Assembly (NCBI GenBank): GCA_022457155.1
Contig: JAJGOT010000214.1
Location: 782,001-846,000 of the forward strand
Reading direction: 5' to 3'
DNA length: 64,000 nucleotides
From: Cladopsammia gracilis
Taxonomy: Eukaryota; Cnidaria; Anthozoa; Scleractinia; Dendrophylliidae
Below are positions 61,501 through 64,000 of this stretch, piece after piece. Numbering within the stretch: the first letter of the stretch is position 1; each line of letters begins with the position of its first letter. Under the pieces are notes generated by a model, which worked only from the letters and a program-made list of their open reading frames with translations, did not search any database and had not been told where the DNA came from. Both the position numbers and the translations under genes were made by a program.

Positions 61501-64000
61501 TCGTCGTTATCGCGTTAAATGTTCTACGCCCTGCTCTATACTTTGATTGTATCTCTATTTTTGACTACGTACACCAGCAGCATTTTCGTTCGCGGTCCTT
61601 TGCTTCTTATTGTCTTGTTTTATTTTCGGACCGTAGATCTTTTCAGATCCGAAATATGCTGTTTATTTATTTATTTATTTATTTATTTATTTTTTACATG
61701 GTTTTGGCCATGTACTCGCTGAGGGATGGTTCTGTCTATCCTCACTTTCGTTATCGCGACAACGACATGATATTTCAAATTCTTTGCCTATTACTCATGG
61801 TCACGCGCCACTGTGACGTGGGTCAATTGGCAGCCATCACCACGTGCGATTTGGTAGAAAATTGGCGTTTGCGCTAGTTTTTCTATCTTTTTGCTGACGA
61901 GACCCAACCAGGTCGAAACAGCTGTCCACGGTTGCATTTTGGCATTCTGTTTAGGCTGTATCATGTCGTTGTCGCGTTAAATGTTCTACGTAGTATCAGC
62001 CTTGTTCTATACCTTGACTAAGGCACGATTGATTTTGGTTCGGCTATTGATTGGTTGAAAAGAAAACGTATTGGTTATCGCACGTCACATGAGTACTTTT
62101 TGGATCAGAAAGCCAAATAAAATTGCTGTGGATAGTTAACCTATAAACTGCTATGTTTTTTTTAAACTTTAAGGTGAATGAAGGTCTTCAAGAACTGTTC
62201 AACACTGAAAGCATCACCCTTTTGGCAGCCAACAGTTTTGTTGATAACCCAAACAATGTTATAAATGATTTAAAGGCATGTTATATTGTGTTTAATTCTG
62301 CATGTTTTGAGCATTTTTATAACAAGCCCGCGCGTAGCAGCACGCTAACATGCATTTTTTAATTTTTCTCTGGCTCATTAGCTCCGAGAACTGTTTCTGC
62401 GCTTGGAACAATATTATTCTTGGTTTGCTCCCACGTCATATCAAAATTCAGATTCCAGATTTTGATTCCGAAATGTTTATGGAATTGTGAGAGTTAACAG
62501 CTACACATCTGGTCAAACTTTGAAGCGCATGAGTATTTCGTTAAAGAGTTATAGGCGAACGGGCATTAGACAGAAAAATATATGAAGCGCCATCTTGGTG
62601 CACTTACCACTTCAGTACATCAGCATGGTGGCGTAAACTTCAAAAACCCCATTACAAATGATTGGATCACTATGACGTCCATTGAATCGCTTTATTTTCA
62701 CCGCTTATATGAAATAGAGTGGCGAATCGCCTGACATATTTCAAACCCGTTTACAACTCGGAAGCAAAACATCATTAAAACATAAAGCGTTTTGTGGTAT
62801 CCACATATCATGATAGAAACAGCTTTATGATGCATTTATAGTTTAGATTTTTCAATTTTTATGAGGTCATGTGCAGACTCAGGAATATTAATTGGCGCCC
62901 TTGTTTCAGCGCAGGAAGTTGAATCGAACCCGTTTAATTTTTTTTGTAATCACGTTGAATACCACTGTACGTAAAAATATTACACGGACTAAGATTATTT
63001 TCTTTTATTTTTTCAGGAGAAGGATGCACGAATCATTATTTCTTTGATGTACGAGGACAAATGCAGAAAGTTCATGTGTTCGGTAAGAATATCATCCCGC
63101 TTCTCGAAACTAACTCCTTATAACATTATCAGTACCTTTCCTATCAAGTGCAGTTAGTTTATTAATTACACAGCTGGCAAATTTAAAATATAACAACAGG
63201 GGAAAACTCCTGCTGCTTTAAATATAGTTGTAAGTTATCTAATGAAGCAGTTGTCTGTTGTAGGCTTATCACAATAACTTCTACGGTCCTCGCTTGGTGT
63301 GGCTATTACCAGGGTGGTATAGAGAGGCGTGGTGGAATAACACAGGCCTTGATGTGAAGTGCAGTGCTGAGCAGATCAAACACGTAGCTGGAAGTTATTT
63401 AGCCACAGAGGAAATTATCTTCAGTACGACTGCAAATTCGCCAACAGTATCTGGTCTGGTAAGATTGTCGGTTTTTTGGTAACTTTCGTAAATATTCAGA
63501 TTATAATTGATCAATCAGAGAGGGAACAAAAAAAGGAACTAATTATGCTAACCAGCGCTTGACTAAGGGTGCTCTACGCGGGAAAATATGCAGCCATTGC
63601 GCGGGGAGATATGGAACCGATCACAAGCGCGGGAAAACAAGCGCGGGAAAATATGTAATCGGTGACAAGTGCGAAAAAATATGAAGCAAAATTTGTTTTG
63701 TTTTGATAGGTTTACAAATTTATGCTCGGTTTAACAAACACTCGTTGATCTTTTAAGTTTAATGACTAATTTAAAATGAATATTTTTTTGATGCCACAAC
63801 AGAAAAAAGGAACTTCTTGAACAAGACCTCAACACTATTTTTTTAGTTCATTTCGAGATAATATTTAAATTCTCTTTTTTTTTTCCCTAGACTGCTAATC
63901 AACTCAACCAGTTGTATGAAGCCAGGCGTCGAAACATGTCGCAAGAAGAAAACAATTTCGCCCCATACGGTTATGACACCATTTGGTGTTTAGCTCTCGC
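58532..64000 (+). CDS. GABA-B-type receptor, N-terminal part (seven exons, runs off the window)
   Basis: Exons 58532-58768, 59209-59346, 59898-60068, 62174-62275, 63017-63082, 63264-63458 and 63891-64000 join with every intron at phase 0, giving about 339 residues. Residues 1-24 are a signal peptide (LIGLLLLCVIQSA). Then comes the Venus-flytrap ligand domain: NGGWNSAGVWPAVELAVEHV, LGPGCSIATEPVA, SYSSGSPRLSN, YPNFFR, KDARIIISLMYED and WLLPGWYREAWW. The LGPGCS, SYSS and LPGWY motifs are shared with GABA-B receptors. The serine of GPGCS and the SYSS serines correspond to ligand-site positions in GABBR1, but the ligand here is unproven. The seven membrane helices lie beyond the window. The intron after 62275 has a GC donor (AAG|GCATGT). 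An acceptor-like site at 58492 suggests an upstream 5' untranslated exon, and a short upstream reading frame (ATG AAC TAA) precedes the start. Confidence 0.9.
58915..59033. mobile_element. Harbinger-like MITE copy in receptor intron 1
   Basis: Same family as 57131-57256: atcaaacgtcgaacttcaca...cgacgtttgaactgggcc, with TTA at the right end. The left end is altered. It lies in the first intron of the GABA-B-type receptor gene. Confidence 0.7.
60596..60728. mobile_element. Foldback MITE in receptor intron 3
   Basis: aaatgcaaggctgatcggac and following bases pair almost perfectly with the right arm (gtccgatcagccttgcattt). Arms are about 55 bp with an aaaaaactca loop. Confidence 0.75.
61324..61611. 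mobile_element. Foldback element in receptor intron 3
   Basis: aataagaagcaaaggaccgc...agagatacaatta...gcaaggc pairs with its complement ending ggtcctttgcttctta. A further partial copy of the inner part (gttgtcgcgttaaatgttct) follows at about 61949-62025. Confidence 0.65.
61660..61693. repeat. (TTTA)n microsatellite
   Basis: About eight tandem ttta/attt units in intron 3 of the receptor gene. Confidence 0.9.

Overview
The window is animal nuclear DNA, almost certainly from an anthozoan cnidarian and probably a stony coral. The reasons are intron-rich genes with GT-AG introns, an ANTP/NK-class homeobox gene, a GABA-B-type receptor gene, a very high load of short inverted-repeat transposons of kinds familiar from coral genomes, and a retroelement set of Ty3/gypsy, Penelope-like, DIRS-like, LINE and tRNA-derived SINE. 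Everything was read by eye; no database search was run.

Layout. Positions 1-3200 (+) hold the last four exons of an EnSpm/CACTA-type transposase-like gene, followed by a repeat-rich 3' tail to about 4421. Positions 4.5-7.2 kb are packed with non-autonomous elements: a TTAA MITE, a TA MITE, a SINE with a perfect 13-bp target duplication, and LINE debris. From 21135 down to 7736 (-) runs a complete seven-exon gene whose splice phases all agree. It gives a 349-residue protein that I do not recognise, and an RFX-type X-box sits just upstream of its start codon, so a ciliary role is a reasonable guess. Its last intron contains a full-length Ty3/gypsy retrotransposon (8368-12945) in the same orientation, with identical 151-bp LTRs, a 5-bp target duplication and an uninterrupted 1338-codon gag-pol, so the insertion is recent. 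The other introns of this gene hold several foldback elements and a minisatellite.

Positions 21.2-29.4 kb have no recognisable gene. At 29753-30717 (+) lies a two-exon homeobox gene that looks like a ladybird/Lbx orthologue, with an eh1-like repressor motif in exon 1 and the homeodomain in exon 2. Positions 31-41 kb are gene-poor, with dispersed repeats and a degenerate 110-120 bp tandem array. Positions 41.2-47.2 kb are an old tandem duplication of a 2.7-3.1 kb segment; each copy has since received different insertions. Positions 47-58 kb are mostly mobile-element material. This includes a Penelope-like element with a GIY-YIG endonuclease domain, inverted terminal repeats carrying hammerhead-ribozyme-like motifs, and a 12-bp target duplication. 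From 58532 to the right edge (+) are the first seven coding exons of a GABA-B-type receptor (signal peptide and Venus-flytrap domain), all introns phase 0, one of them GC-AG.

The three host genes (unknown ciliary-type protein, Lbx-like factor, GABA-B-type receptor) show no shared pathway. They are separate neighbours in a transposon-rich stretch. The signals most worth following are the X-box/unknown-gene pairing, the hammerhead-like motifs with covarying stems in two unrelated Penelope-type repeats, and the young gypsy insertion.
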